Shown here in pieces: positions 7,949 to 14,763 of a stretch of DNA of 18,819 nucleotides; the stretch's first letter is position 1, and every line of letters begins with the position of its first letter. Origin of the DNA: CAG-452 sp045531335 (GTDB lineage Bacteria > Bacillota > Clostridia > TANB77 > CAG-508). The DNA lies in assembly GCA_045531335.1 (NCBI GenBank), contig JAZSDU010000028.1, positions 1-18,819 of the forward strand, written 5' to 3'. The notes under the pieces were generated by a model. It saw only the letters and a list, made by a program, of their open reading frames with translations. It searched no databases and was not told the DNA's origin. The position numbers and the translations under genes were made by a program.

Positions 7949-8938
7949 CAATCTTATATCATCACCATAAAATCTATATATATCGTAATATCCAATAAAT
8001 CTAGAAACTAAACGTTCATCATATGTATTGAATAGTCCTTTTAAATCTAAGTTGGTTGAAATTATTGTTTTTAAAGATTTTCCGTTTTGATTTAAAAGTC
8101 TTGTATTTATTATCTTATAAAGTTCTGTAAATTTCATACTGTTCATTGTTTCTGTTCCTAAATCATCAATTACTAATAAATCAACTGTTAATAAATTGTT
8201 TGAAATTCCAGTTTGCTTTTCTGGTTTTGCAAATAAATCTGAAATTAGATTTTCAAGCATTACTGGTGCTGTTTGGTACATTACAGTTTTTCCTTGTTTT
8301 AACAATTCATTTACAATACAATTTGAAAGAAATGTTTTTCCAAGACCAGTTCCACCTGTAAATATTAAATTTTTAGTTTCACTATTTTCAAAATTTTCTA
8401 TAAAATATTCAGCAGCTTTTTTAATATCAATTATATTTTCTCTAGGAGAAATATTTGAATTATATTTTTTTTCATCAACTTTATCAGAAAATAAATTAAT
8501 ATTAAAATTATTAAATGTTTGATTATCAATATTATTTATATTTTTTTGATTATATTCTAAATTATATATTTCTTGTTTTAAACAATTACACATAGATGAT
8601 TTTCCATTTTCAAAAATGTAACCAGTATCACTGCATATTTTACAATCATATTTTGGCAATAAATAATCTTCAGAAATGTTAAGTGATTTTAATATTATAT
8701 TTTTTTCTTGTTTTAAATTTTCTATTTCTTTTTTTAGATTTTCTAAAGATTCTTTAGAATTGTTTTGTAATATTAATTTTGCAGTATTTATTGAAACATT
8801 GCTTAATTTATCATCTATTTGTTGTAATTTAGGATTTGATAAATATAATTCTTTTTTACGATTTTCTGCATCACGAATAGAAGCAAGTTTTTTGCTTTCA
8901 TATTTTTTTAACAGTTCGTTTAAAATAGAATTATTCAT
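7940..8938 (-). CDS. dnaI: DnaC/DnaI-type replicative helicase loader (AAA+ ATPase)
   Basis: This family loads the DnaB/DnaC-type hexameric helicase at origins and restart sites. The 332-residue protein has an N-terminal coiled-coil helicase-binding region (about 1-90), a zinc finger with Cys99, Cys102, Cys117 and Cys119, and a C-terminal AAA+ domain. That domain holds Walker A GGTGLGKT (195-202), Walker B LLVIDDLG (254-261), sensor 1 STN (294-296) and the SRF arginine finger (Arg314). ATG 8938 has AAAGGAGA (8949-8956) upstream. It follows dnaD on the same strand across 184 bases holding two repeats. The last codons and stop derive from the adjoining inverted repeat. The domain set fits DnaI of Bacillus, but DnaC-like phage-type loaders cannot be ruled out. 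Confidence 0.92.
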   Translation of the reverse strand: MNNSILNELLKKYESKKLASIRDAENRKKELYLSNPKLQQIDDKLSNVSINTAKLILQNNSKESLENLKKEIENLKQEKNIILKSLNISEDYLLPKYDCKICSDTGYIFENGKSSMCNCLKQEIYNLEYNQKNINNIDNQTFNNFNINLFSDKVDEKKYNSNISPRENIIDIKKAAEYFIENFENSETKNLIFTGGTGLGKTFLSNCIVNELLKQGKTVMYQTAPVMLENLISDLFAKPEKQTGISNNLLTVDLLVIDDLGTETMNSMKFTELYKIINTRLLNQNGKSLKTIISTNLDLKGLFNTYDERLVSRFIGYYDIYRFYGDDIRLKK

Positions 8939-8978
8939 TTATTTATCATCTCCTTTAGATTAAATTTGTTTTGTGATT

Positions 8979-9004
8979 TGTAGGGGCGAGCACTGCTCGT
9001 CCGC
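8979..9004. repeat. short TGTAGGGG-family hairpin between dnaD and dnaI
   Basis: TGTAGGGGCGAGCA followed by CTGCTCGTCCGC forms a hairpin (GCGAGCA/TGCTCGT core) of the same family as the copies at 4555, 4818, 12135 and 17019, though with a less regular 3' end. Confidence 0.65.
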
Positions 9005-9065
9005 ATAGAAATAAAATTAAAATATTAAATTATAGAAATATTCCCTAAAACAAATAAATACCAAC

Positions 9066-9123
9066 GGTTCAGGACAGTCCCCTTTTGTCCTTGTTGTACA
9101 AAAGAGGGACAGTCCCTGGAACC
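9066..9123. repeat. imperfect inverted repeat with GGGACAGTCCC core after dnaD
   Basis: The left arm GGTTCAGGACAGTCCCC and the right arm, read in reverse, GGTTCCAGGGACTGTCCC match with a few gaps; the inner stem CTTTTGT/ACAAAAG closes the loop. It lies immediately after the dnaD stop codon and shares its GGGACAG core with the 7871-7948 repeat. It has no T-run long enough to call a terminator with confidence. Confidence 0.7.
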
Positions 9124-10094
9124 TAATTCACCTTCTTATTTGCATATAAATCATCTAAATTATCATAATTTCTTTGTTCATAATTATTATAATTTGTTTG
9201 TTTTTCTAATTGTTTAACATTTTTCTTTTTTTGTTTGATTTCGCTTAAGAAATTATTTACTTCTTCTTCTGTTTTTAGGTTTCTATCATGCCAATTTGAT
9301 ATTAGTTTATCTAAATAATCAAAACTTGGATTTGCCTTAGAAGTTGTTTTCTTAAGAGCTATATTTATAATTTTTAAATCATAACCAAAATCTACAATCC
9401 ATTTTTCAATAAATGCTTCTTCAAATTGTGTAAGTGGATTATATCTTCCTAATTTTTTAGCTATATCTTTTTTCATTTTATTTAATTTTTCTTGTTTTGA
9501 AGAATATGCTTCTAAGTCTTCATAAGTTTTGATGTTGTTTTTATTCCATGCATCTGCAACAGTTTTTACATAGTTTTTATGAAGAGCTGATTTATTAAAA
9601 CAATAATCAAATAAAGAAATCATAACTTGCTCATCAAACTCATATTTTTTAAACCATAAATCAATATCGCTATACCAAGCAGGAGACATTACTCCTTGGA
9701 AATATAGATTATTAATACATTCAATTGCTTTTGCTCTGTATTTGCTTTCTTCATTTTTTTGTATATCTTCTTTTGATAAAGTAAGGTTTGGAGAATATAG
9801 TTTGTGTAATTCTACTTCTTGTAAATCATTTAAAATATATCCATTAACTTTTTTAATTAAAACTCCTTTTTCTTCCCAATATGCAAGTGCTGCTTGGATT
9901 GTTTGCAAAGGAATATTTAATTTTTTAGATAAATCATTAAGTTTTATATCTTTATCATATTTGCTTAAAAAAACCAAGCATAAATATACTTTAATAAAAT
10001 CCCCATTTGCTTCACACATATATTCTGTGAAAAAAACATCTGGAATTTCAGTATTTGAAAAAATCATAGATTTATCTTTGCTTTCAAGTTTCAT
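9123..10094 (-). CDS. dnaD: DnaD-type replication initiation/primosome protein
   Basis: DnaD remodels origin DNA and helps recruit the helicase with DnaB and DnaI in Firmicutes. The 323-residue protein starts with a winged-helix region (about 10-110: 'DVFFTEYMCEANGDFIKVYL', 'LSKKLNIPLQTIQAALAYWE'). It then carries two DnaD/DnaB2-type helical domains ending in typical patterns, 'HKNYVKTVADAWNKNNIKT' and 'SFDYLDKLISNWHDRNLKT', and a disordered Lys/Asn-rich tail. The start is placed at ATG 10094 because GGGGGAG (10101-10107) lies 6 bases upstream; a TTG at 10109 would overlap that site. A promoter is at 10124-10152. The dnaI gene follows, making a primosome pair. Confidence 0.92.
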   Translation of the reverse strand: MKLESKDKSMIFSNTEIPDVFFTEYMCEANGDFIKVYLCLVFLSKYDKDIKLNDLSKKLNIPLQTIQAALAYWEEKGVLIKKVNGYILNDLQEVELHKLYSPNLTLSKEDIQKNEESKYRAKAIECINNLYFQGVMSPAWYSDIDLWFKKYEFDEQVMISLFDYCFNKSALHKNYVKTVADAWNKNNIKTYEDLEAYSSKQEKLNKMKKDIAKKLGRYNPLTQFEEAFIEKWIVDFGYDLKIINIALKKTTSKANPSFDYLDKLISNWHDRNLKTEEEVNNFLSEIKQKKKNVKQLEKQTNYNNYEQRNYDNLDDLYANKKVN

Positions 10095-10123
10095 AGTATT
10101 CTCCCCCAAAATTTAGTACATAG

Positions 10124-10152
10124 ATTATATCATTTTATAAAAGGCATTACAA
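10124..10152 (-). promoter_or_regulatory. dnaD promoter
   Basis: On the minus strand TTGTAA (plus 10147-10152) and TATAAT (plus 10124-10129) are 17 bases apart, with an extended TGA preceding the -10. Transcription starts about 20 bases before the dnaD ATG. Confidence 0.7.
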
Positions 10153-10170
10153 CAAGCAAATATTAAAAAA

Positions 10171-10407
10171 TTATTCTAACGGAATGCTTGTCTCATACAA
10201 TGTGTCTAGACAAATATCAATTTCATCATCCCAAGAAATTGTATCAAAAGAAATATGAACAGAATTAAAAAAGTTTTTATCTTTTAATTTTTTAAAAACT
10301 CCTTTATCTAAATAAGGTTTCATATCTTTAATTCTTTTTTCATTATTAGAAAATGTTAATAAAACTTTATAATCATCTAAAGGTTCTACTGAAACTAGTT
10401 TATTCAT
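10171..10407 (-). CDS. DUF2442 domain protein (second, unpaired copy)
   Basis: A 78-residue protein of the same family as the one at 1242-1490: start 'VSVEPLDDYKVLLTFSNNE', 'DMKPYLDKGVFKKLKDKNFF', and the end signature 'ISWDDEIDICLDTLYE'. The ATG at 10407 has a GGGGG ribosome binding site (plus CCCCC at about 10414-10418). Unlike the first copy it has no DUF4160 neighbour. Upstream (10408-10543) I see only a short hairpin and a possible promoter, and downstream lies dnaD with its own promoter. Function is unknown; a solitary antitoxin-like or regulatory role is speculation. Confidence 0.85.
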   Translation of the reverse strand: MNKLVSVEPLDDYKVLLTFSNNEKRIKDMKPYLDKGVFKKLKDKNFFNSVHISFDTISWDDEIDICLDTLYETSIPLE

Positions 10408-10458
10408 TTTTATACCCCCGATTTTCTAAGCCAAAGGCCTTATTCTAAAAGGTTCTTC

Positions 10459-10476
10459 ACTATTTTTAGATAGTGT
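10459..10476. other. small hairpin in the leader of the second DUF2442 gene
   Basis: CACTAT and ATAGTG pair across a 6-base loop. There is no following T-run. It sits in the 136-base stretch between the DUF2442 and PrgI-like genes, which also holds an AAAGGAG at plus 10506-10512 followed only by very short frames (a 17-residue TTG frame at most), so no gene is called there. Confidence 0.4.
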
Positions 10477-10515
10477 GTGGGTCGTGTTGTTGGCAAGTAA
10501 ATTCACTCCTTTCTA

Positions 10516-10524
10516 ATTATATCA
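10516..10524 (-). promoter_or_regulatory. possible extended -10 promoter for the DUF2442 gene
   Basis: Minus-strand TGATATAAT is a perfect extended -10 (TGn plus TATAAT). No good -35 box is visible 16-18 bases upstream. It would give a leader of about 100 bases before the DUF2442 ATG. Confidence 0.4.
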
Positions 10525-10543
10525 TTAAAGTAAGTAAAAATCA

Positions 10544-10831
10544 TCAGTTATTTTTGCTATAAAAATAAATTTTAGGTCTTTTTATAAATTTAAATAAATA
10601 AACTAAAACATTTAAAAAATTTTCATGATTAAAACCTATAATGCTAAATAAAAGTAGAGGGAAACAAAAAACAATTAAAAGAGATAATTTAAAAGTAACA
10701 TTTGGAATTAAAATATCTAGAACACAAAATATAAAAGAATCCCAAACTATATTTAAAACAATTGTTGAGTAATCAATAAATCCAAACAATTTGTTTTTAA
10801 AAGCATAATTTTGCGGAAAAATAAATTTCAT
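10544..10831 (-). CDS. PrgI/VirB3-like conjugation membrane protein
   Basis: A 95-residue protein starting 'MKFIFPQNYAFKNKLFGFIDYSTI', a PrgI-family type of N-terminus (Pro, then a basic stretch, then F-G-F/L-x). Two closely spaced hydrophobic segments follow (about 24-43 and 47-65), and the end is basic-aromatic ('FKFIKRPKIYFY'). In Gram-positive conjugation systems PrgI is the small inner-membrane partner of the VirB4 ATPase. It follows the VirB6-like gene by 12 bases with an AAGGAGA-type ribosome binding site, the standard order. The VirB4 gene normally found next is missing. Assignment rests on topology and position more than on sequence. Confidence 0.72.
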   Translation of the reverse strand: MKFIFPQNYAFKNKLFGFIDYSTIVLNIVWDSFIFCVLDILIPNVTFKLSLLIVFCFPLLLFSIIGFNHENFLNVLVYLFKFIKRPKIYFYSKNN

Positions 10832-10843
10832 ATAATTTTCTCC

Positions 10844-11728
10844 TTATCTATAAAAATATGATTTTAAATTAAGCATACTTAGATTTTGGTCAGTAGATAA
10901 ACCACCCATAAAATCTTTAACAAAAGTATTTGCTTTAATTAAAGTATAAATTGAGCCAAGATATACAAATCGAGAAAAACTATTTACACTACTATATTCT
11001 AACGAGAAAGAAATTAATAAAATTAGAGATACTAAAAGCTGAAGGGATAAAAGAGATATAAATAACTTAATCCATGATTTGAAAATCCAAGATGTATTTT
11101 GTGCTAAAAGAGATATAAAAGCAAAAGGAGTAAATATAACAAACACTTGTATTAATATATATCTAATACTATATGAAATAGCTAAATTAAACATTCCTAT
11201 GGAAATAAATATTTTCATTAATCCATCTAAAGAAAAAATATTCCATCCGGAAATTCCTATATAAATTGTGGAGTTAATTTTTTCAGTAAATGTAGCTAAA
11301 CATATATTTTGATTAAAAATTATTTCTCCAACTTCTCGTATTGCAAGAGTTACATTAGAAAAGATTGTAACAAAAAAATTTACAATAAATAATGAAGAAT
11401 TTATTGCAACAGCGCAAAAGAACAGCTTAAAGAAAAATTGTGTAGGCTTTTGGATTTCCGAAAAAGTGAATTTAGAGAGCATTAAAAAACAGGCATAATA
11501 CAAAGTAAAGCCAAGCAATAAAGAATTGCAAATTAAAATTAATCCATTTGAATCAAAGGAACCTAAAATTTTTTCTAAATTAGAATTATTAAAAATATTT
11601 GGGCCAATAAATAATAAATCATCTAAAACAGAATAGAGGGAGTTGTCAATGGATGAAAACAAGTTAGAGAATAAATTATTAATAGTTTGAGTAATAACTT
11701 CAACAATATTTATTTGTGATTCTTCCAA
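10844..11728 (-). CDS. VirB6/TrbL-like polytopic conjugation channel protein
   Basis: A 294-residue protein with about six to seven hydrophobic segments, the clearest near 65-85, 96-120, 160-185, 187-210 and 225-245. An N-terminal amphipathic region ('ITQTINNLFSNLFSSIDNSLYSVLDDLLFI') precedes them and a short polar tail follows. In Gram-positive elements of the Tn1549/CTn type this protein forms the membrane channel of the mating apparatus, and the 'PFAFISLLAQNTSWIFKSW' segment (near residues 207-226) is typical of that group. The gene begins 15 bases after the VirB2-like reading frame and is followed by the PrgI-like gene. Very Phe/Ile-rich composition reflects the AT-rich genome. Intact by eye. 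Confidence 0.82.
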   Translation of the reverse strand: MEESQINIVEVITQTINNLFSNLFSSIDNSLYSVLDDLLFIGPNIFNNSNLEKILGSFDSNGLILICNSLLLGFTLYYACFLMLSKFTFSEIQKPTQFFFKLFFCAVAINSSLFIVNFFVTIFSNVTLAIREVGEIIFNQNICLATFTEKINSTIYIGISGWNIFSLDGLMKIFISIGMFNLAISYSIRYILIQVFVIFTPFAFISLLAQNTSWIFKSWIKLFISLLSLQLLVSLILLISFSLEYSSVNSFSRFVYLGSIYTLIKANTFVKDFMGGLSTDQNLSMLNLKSYFYR

Positions 11729-11743
11729 TTTTTCACCTCTATT

Positions 11744-12077
11744 TTAAGAAATTAATAATTCAATAACATTAAGAATTAAATCAATTGCAAGAATGAAAGC
11801 ATAAGAGAATAAACTCCCGTGAATAATTTTTTTACCAACACGAATTCTTTCTTCATCACCAAAACTAAATTTTTTCATGAAAACTCCTGTTCCGAACAGC
11901 AACTGCAGCTGCAGGTGTAGAAATTTTTATTATCCATTCTTTTATAGTTTCAAAACCAGTAATTAATTTTGATACTAATTTTGGGTAAGCGGCAAAACTT
12001 GAAGAAGATAAAAATATTATAAAAATAATAAAAAATATAAATATAGAATTAATAAAAAATAAATAATTTTTTTTCAT
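11744..12077 (-). pseudogene. VirB2-like pilin, broken by +1 frameshift
   Basis: The first frame (ATG 12077, AAAGG ribosome binding site at plus 12088-12092) encodes a signal-peptide-like start, a mature 'AYPKLVSKLITGFETIKEWI' and 'STPAAAVAV', then runs out of frame and stops at 11865. The natural continuation lies one frame over (11878-11744): 'MKKFSFGDEERIRVGKKIIHG', then a membrane helix 'SLFSYAFILAIDLILNVIEL'. Removing the C at plus position 11894 (a G on the plus strand) restores 'AVGTGVFMKKFSFGDEE', the expected join for this Clostridial pilin-like family. Position between VirD4 and VirB6 genes agrees. It could be a true mutation, an assembly error, or a recoding site (see findings). 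Confidence 0.85.
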
Positions 12078-12134
12078 AATACACAACCTTTCTTTGTTAA
12101 AATATAATTTATGTTAAAATTTTATTTGGAACAT

Positions 12135-12207
12135 TGTAGGGGTCGGGTTCCATCCCGACCCGTTAAAACAATTATTATGCGGGCGAGGGTGGAACCTCGC
12201 CCCTACA
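12135..12207. repeat. 73-bp double-hairpin repeat (TGTAGGGG family), copy 2
   Basis: The element begins TGTAGGGGTCGGG and ends CCTCGCCCCTACA. The left half folds as GGGTCGGG...CCCGACCC, the right as GGGCGAGG...CCTCGCCC, with 17 AT-rich bases between. It is the same length as the copy at 4555-4627 but with different arm sequences, showing that structure rather than sequence is kept. It lies between the VirD4-like and VirB2-like genes. Confidence 0.82.
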
Positions 12208-12246
12208 GAATAAAAATAAATTTAATTTTTAGAAAACAATTGTTAT

Positions 12247-13972
12247 CTAAATAATCCTCAAATCATTTTTGCTTTTCTGAATTTCGTAAGTTTTAAAATA
12301 AGGAATTAAATTAATTTTACAAGGCGGAAGTATTTTATTTCCATTTGATATAAATGAAAGACAAGAAAATGTTTCTAGATTTTGTGTAAAAAAATTGATA
12401 TCATAAATATAATCGGTTTGGATATGTGTAGAAATTGTTTCTGATAAATTTGATTTTCTTGAAGCAAGTGAATTTGTAAAAAAGTTATAATTTGTTTCAC
12501 TGGCGTTTTCTGATATGTTTTTTGAGATTTTAGTTTTGTCTTCTCTGCCAATTTGTTTTTGAGCACATTCAATGGTATAAATATCATCAGTTCTAAGCCA
12601 TAGCTTATTTACTAAATTTTGAACAATCACTTTAACAGAGGCTTCGTTTTGAAGTGTATTTAAAATGGAGGAATAACTTTGTGTTGAAACGATATTTATA
12701 CATTTCGATTCTCTACTTTGTGCAAAAAAATCTGCATCTGATATTGTTACATATTCATGATATTCATCACACATAAAAACGGTTGGATTTAAATTATTCT
12801 TTTCAGTAAGCTGAGATAAAACTTCTGATTGAAAATCTAATTTTAAATATGCTGCAATTATTTTTGATAAGTTTTTATATTTAGCAATATTCATATTAAG
12901 AACAACTATTTTTCCGTTATTTATTACTTCTTTAAAATTTTCAAAGGTAAGCTCGTTTCTAGAAGGACAAAATGTTTTAGAAATTCTATAATCAGATACA
13001 AATATTCCAGTAATTCTAGTAATTTCAGATTTTAATATGGATTTAGTTCTTTCATCTAAATTTGTAAATTCGTTTTCAAAAAATGATAAAGAAGAATGCA
13101 AGTTATAAATATCTTCATGAGATAATTTTCCAGACATAAATAAATTTCTTAAATTATCAATTTTACTTTTATAATAGTCATTATAATTAATTAAATTATG
13201 AATTTCAGTAAAAGTAACATACCCATTGTTATATAGTCTGCAAAGTTTAATGCATTCTGTTAAAATATCTTGTACCTTATCTAGCCAGTAAGATTCTGAA
13301 GTTTGAGGAGAAAATAATTCTAATATTATTTTCAATCTGTTAGCTAAAACGCTTGGATTTAAATCTGGTTTATGAAGTGGATTATATCTAACATGAGAAT
13401 CTAAACTAATTATAATTATATCTTCAGTTCTGTTATAGTCATAAGAATATTTTAATACTTGTTTGAAAAAATTTCCTTTTACATCTAAGATAAGCATTCC
13501 TAAATTAGGATTATTGGATTTAATTAATTGCTCTAAAAATGGGTACATAACTGAACTTGTCTTACCGAGAACCAATTGTACCGGTAACTAAAATGTTTTG
13601 ATATAGTCCTTTTTCAGGAATAAATATTTGCTTTTGATTATCGGGGGTTATACCTACCAACAAATTTAAACTATTTTCATTTATTGAATTAATTTCATCT
13701 AAATTATTTTTTTTCTTAGGTTTCTTCTTAAACTTAAAAAATATACTAATTGAATTTAGTGTTAAAAATACTGTAATAAATGAACTGAAAAAATAAAATA
13801 TTTTTATATAAAACCAAGCTTTTGGATATTCGTATGCTAGATCAAATGGATGTATAGAATAAGGAAATATTAAATTTGTAGCTGTTAATATTGGCTTGAA
13901 AAAAATTAAAATTAAAAAAGTAAAAAATATAGATAAGAGAAGAAGAATTAAAATTTTGCGAAAAATTTTCAA
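12247..13972 (-). pseudogene. VirD4/TraG-type coupling ATPase, broken by +1 frameshift in Walker A
   Basis: Coupling proteins bring the relaxase-DNA complex to the secretion channel and power transfer. The first frame (TTG 13972 with AGGAGG 5 bases upstream) encodes two transmembrane segments (about 5-30 and 55-80) and 'GLYQNILVTGTIGS', then stops at 13562. The rest (from 13566 down) begins 'GKTSSVMYPF' and carries 'LGMLILDVKGNFF', Walker B 'VFMCDEYHEY', and 'STQSYSSI' typical of TraG/VirD4. Removing one base, the G at plus 13567 (a C on the coding strand), joins them into GTIGSGKTSS, an intact Walker A, giving about 574 residues. Both halves are otherwise free of damage. As written the gene cannot make an active ATPase without frameshifting. 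Confidence 0.93.
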
Positions 13973-13974
13973 AA

Positions 13975-14145
13975 TTACCTCCTTATTTCAAGAGATTTTT
14001 CTTTCATTTTTAAAATTGTTCCTTGCATATTATGGAATAAAATTGTGTCAGCTAAAGAATAAACTGAATAAAAAACAACAAAAAGATTTATAATAAAAGA
14101 AATAAAAAACAAATGAATTAAAATAATGCAAACACTCCTTTCCAT
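13975..14145 (-). CDS. putative small membrane protein at head of the conjugation operon
   Basis: A 56-residue frame with one strong hydrophobic segment ('IILIHLFFISFIINLFVVFY', about residues 7-26) and a basic C-terminus ending 'MKEKSLEIRR'. Its stop overlaps the AGGAGG of the VirD4-like gene, 2 bases before that gene's TTG, which suggests translational coupling. Start choice is odd: the in-frame ATG at 14145 has no upstream ribosome binding site and would be nearly leaderless from the promoter at 14154-14182. Alternatively an AAGGAG at plus 14135-14140 points to an ATT codon at 14127, giving 50 residues. No family recognised. Small hydrophobic ORFs in AT-rich DNA can be spurious. Confidence 0.5.
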   Translation of the reverse strand: MERSVCIILIHLFFISFIINLFVVFYSVYSLADTILFHNMQGTILKMKEKSLEIRR

Positions 14146-14153
14146 TTTTTACC

Positions 14154-14182
14154 ATATTAATACATTATTTTAATTTTGTCTA
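14154..14182 (-). promoter_or_regulatory. promoter of the conjugation operon
   Basis: On the minus strand TAGACA (plus 14177-14182) and TAATAT (plus 14154-14159) are 17 bases apart. Predicted start near 14147. Confidence 0.5.
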
Positions 14183-14191
14183 TACTTTTTT

Positions 14192-14218
14192 AAAAAAATG
14201 TGATAAAATTTTTTATCA
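14192..14218 (-). terminator. weak AT-rich terminator-like hairpin, minus direction
   Basis: TGATAAAA and TTTTATCA (plus 14201-14218) pair and, read on the minus strand, are followed by CATTTTTTT. It would stop any leftward transcript coming from the structured-RNA region before the conjugation operon promoter. The stem has only two G-C pairs, so strength is doubtful. Confidence 0.4.
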
Positions 14219-14250
14219 TGATTACAGTTCAAAGAATGTTTTTTAATTAT

Positions 14251-14470
14251 AGAGTAGCCACGCGTTTGGGAAAACTTATCTAATGTGATAGGAAAGTCAG
14301 ACTTTCCTATCACATTAGAATGCTATAATCGCTATTGCCTGTTGAGCCTTCCTCATTACATTCGGAAGCTCAAATCGGCGAGAAGAAAAGTGTGGCAAGC
14401 CACTTTTCTTGTTTCACTCTGCCAAAGATGAACAAAATAAAAGTTTTACCAAAGGTAGCTTGGCGGATTA
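14251..14470 (+). ncRNA. structured non-coding RNA candidate (possibly a raiA-type RNA)
   Basis: This stretch is far richer in GC than its flanks, has no plausible frame, and folds from end to end. Closing stems pair GCCA 14257-14260 with TGGC 14461-14464, TTTGG 14265-14269 with CCAAA 14449-14453, and AAAACTT 14271-14277 with AAGTTTT 14441-14447. Inside are a 20-bp hairpin (14279-14319), the stem TTGAGC-c-TTCC/GGAAGCTCAA (14342-14373), and a 10-bp stem AAGAAAAGTG/CACTTTTCTT (14383-14410). Single-stranded parts are purine-rich on the plus strand (GGGAAAAC, CGGCGAGAAG, CCAAAGATGAAC), which favours plus-strand transcription. No convincing promoter or terminator is seen on that strand. The size and motifs recall the raiA RNA of Clostridia, but that name is from memory and unverified. 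Confidence 0.62.
14279..14319. repeat. perfect 41-base palindrome inside the structured RNA
   Basis: Arms of 20 bases (left arm TCTAATGTGATAGGAAAGTC) are exact reverse complements around a single central A. In RNA it forms one long hairpin arm of the candidate ncRNA; in DNA it could be a small inserted element. Confidence 0.85.
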
Positions 14471-14514
14471 TTTATGAATTGTAATAAATTATAGTATAAT
14501 TTAGGAGGAAAATT

Positions 14515-14697
14515 ATGATAGAGAAAACAACAACAATTGGAGAATTATTAAAAGTTGCACCAGAAAAAGCAAATATATTATTAGAAGCAGGAATGCACTG
14601 TTTAGGATGCCCAGCGGCACAAGGAGAAACAATTGAAGAAGCATGTGATGTACATGGAATAGACGTTGATGAATTAATTTCTAAGTTAAATGCATAA
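14515..14697 (+). CDS. DUF1858 (hybrid-cluster-protein-associated redox disulfide) domain protein
   Basis: A 60-residue protein made of one DUF1858 domain: 'MIEKTTTIGELLKVAPEKANILLEAG' in two stretches, then the CxxC signature HCLGCP (Cys29 and Cys32), and 'ETIEEACDVHGIDVDELI'. Such proteins are thought to bind a metal or act as a redox disulfide and often accompany hybrid cluster or other anaerobic redox proteins; the exact role is not known. ATG 14515 follows AGGAGG at 14503-14508. A possible -10 TATAAT is at 14495-14500. It stands alone between the structured RNA and the tRNA operon. Confidence 0.92.
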   Translation: MIEKTTTIGELLKVAPEKANILLEAGMHCLGCPAAQGETIEEACDVHGIDVDELISKLNA

Positions 14698-14733
14698 ATT
14701 TAAATAAAAATTCAATAAATTTTTAAAAAAATG

Positions 14734-14762
14734 TTGACAACCGTAAAAAAATATTGTAATAT
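14734..14762 (+). promoter_or_regulatory. strong promoter of the tRNA operon
   Basis: A perfect TTGACA (14734-14739), a 17-base spacer and TAATAT (14757-14762). Transcription would start near 14769, about 45 bases before tRNA-Lys. Confidence 0.8.
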
Positions 14763-14763
14763 A

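Noticed and set aside
8146..8522. Plus-strand frames opposite dnaI
   Set aside because: They lie antisense to the AAA+ domain; Phe/Leu-rich products follow from reverse reading of Lys/Asn codons.
9742..10116. 124-aa plus-strand frame opposite dnaD
   Set aside because: Antisense shadow of the DnaD winged-helix region, with no ribosome binding site.
10408..10508. Remnant of a VirB4 or DUF4160 gene between PrgI-like and DUF2442 genes
   Set aside because: Only frames of up to 26 codons exist and none shows motifs of either family.
12375..12587. Minus-strand frame inside the VirD4-like gene
   Set aside because: Out-of-frame overlap with the conserved coupling-protein reading frame.
13896..14093. 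Plus-strand Lys-rich frame opposite the start of the conjugation operon
   Set aside because: Low-complexity antisense of transmembrane coding sequence, without ribosome binding site.
14251..14470. 6S RNA, tmRNA or SRP RNA
   Set aside because: The hallmark sequences of tmRNA and SRP RNA are absent and the multi-stem layout does not fit the single bulged rod of 6S RNA.
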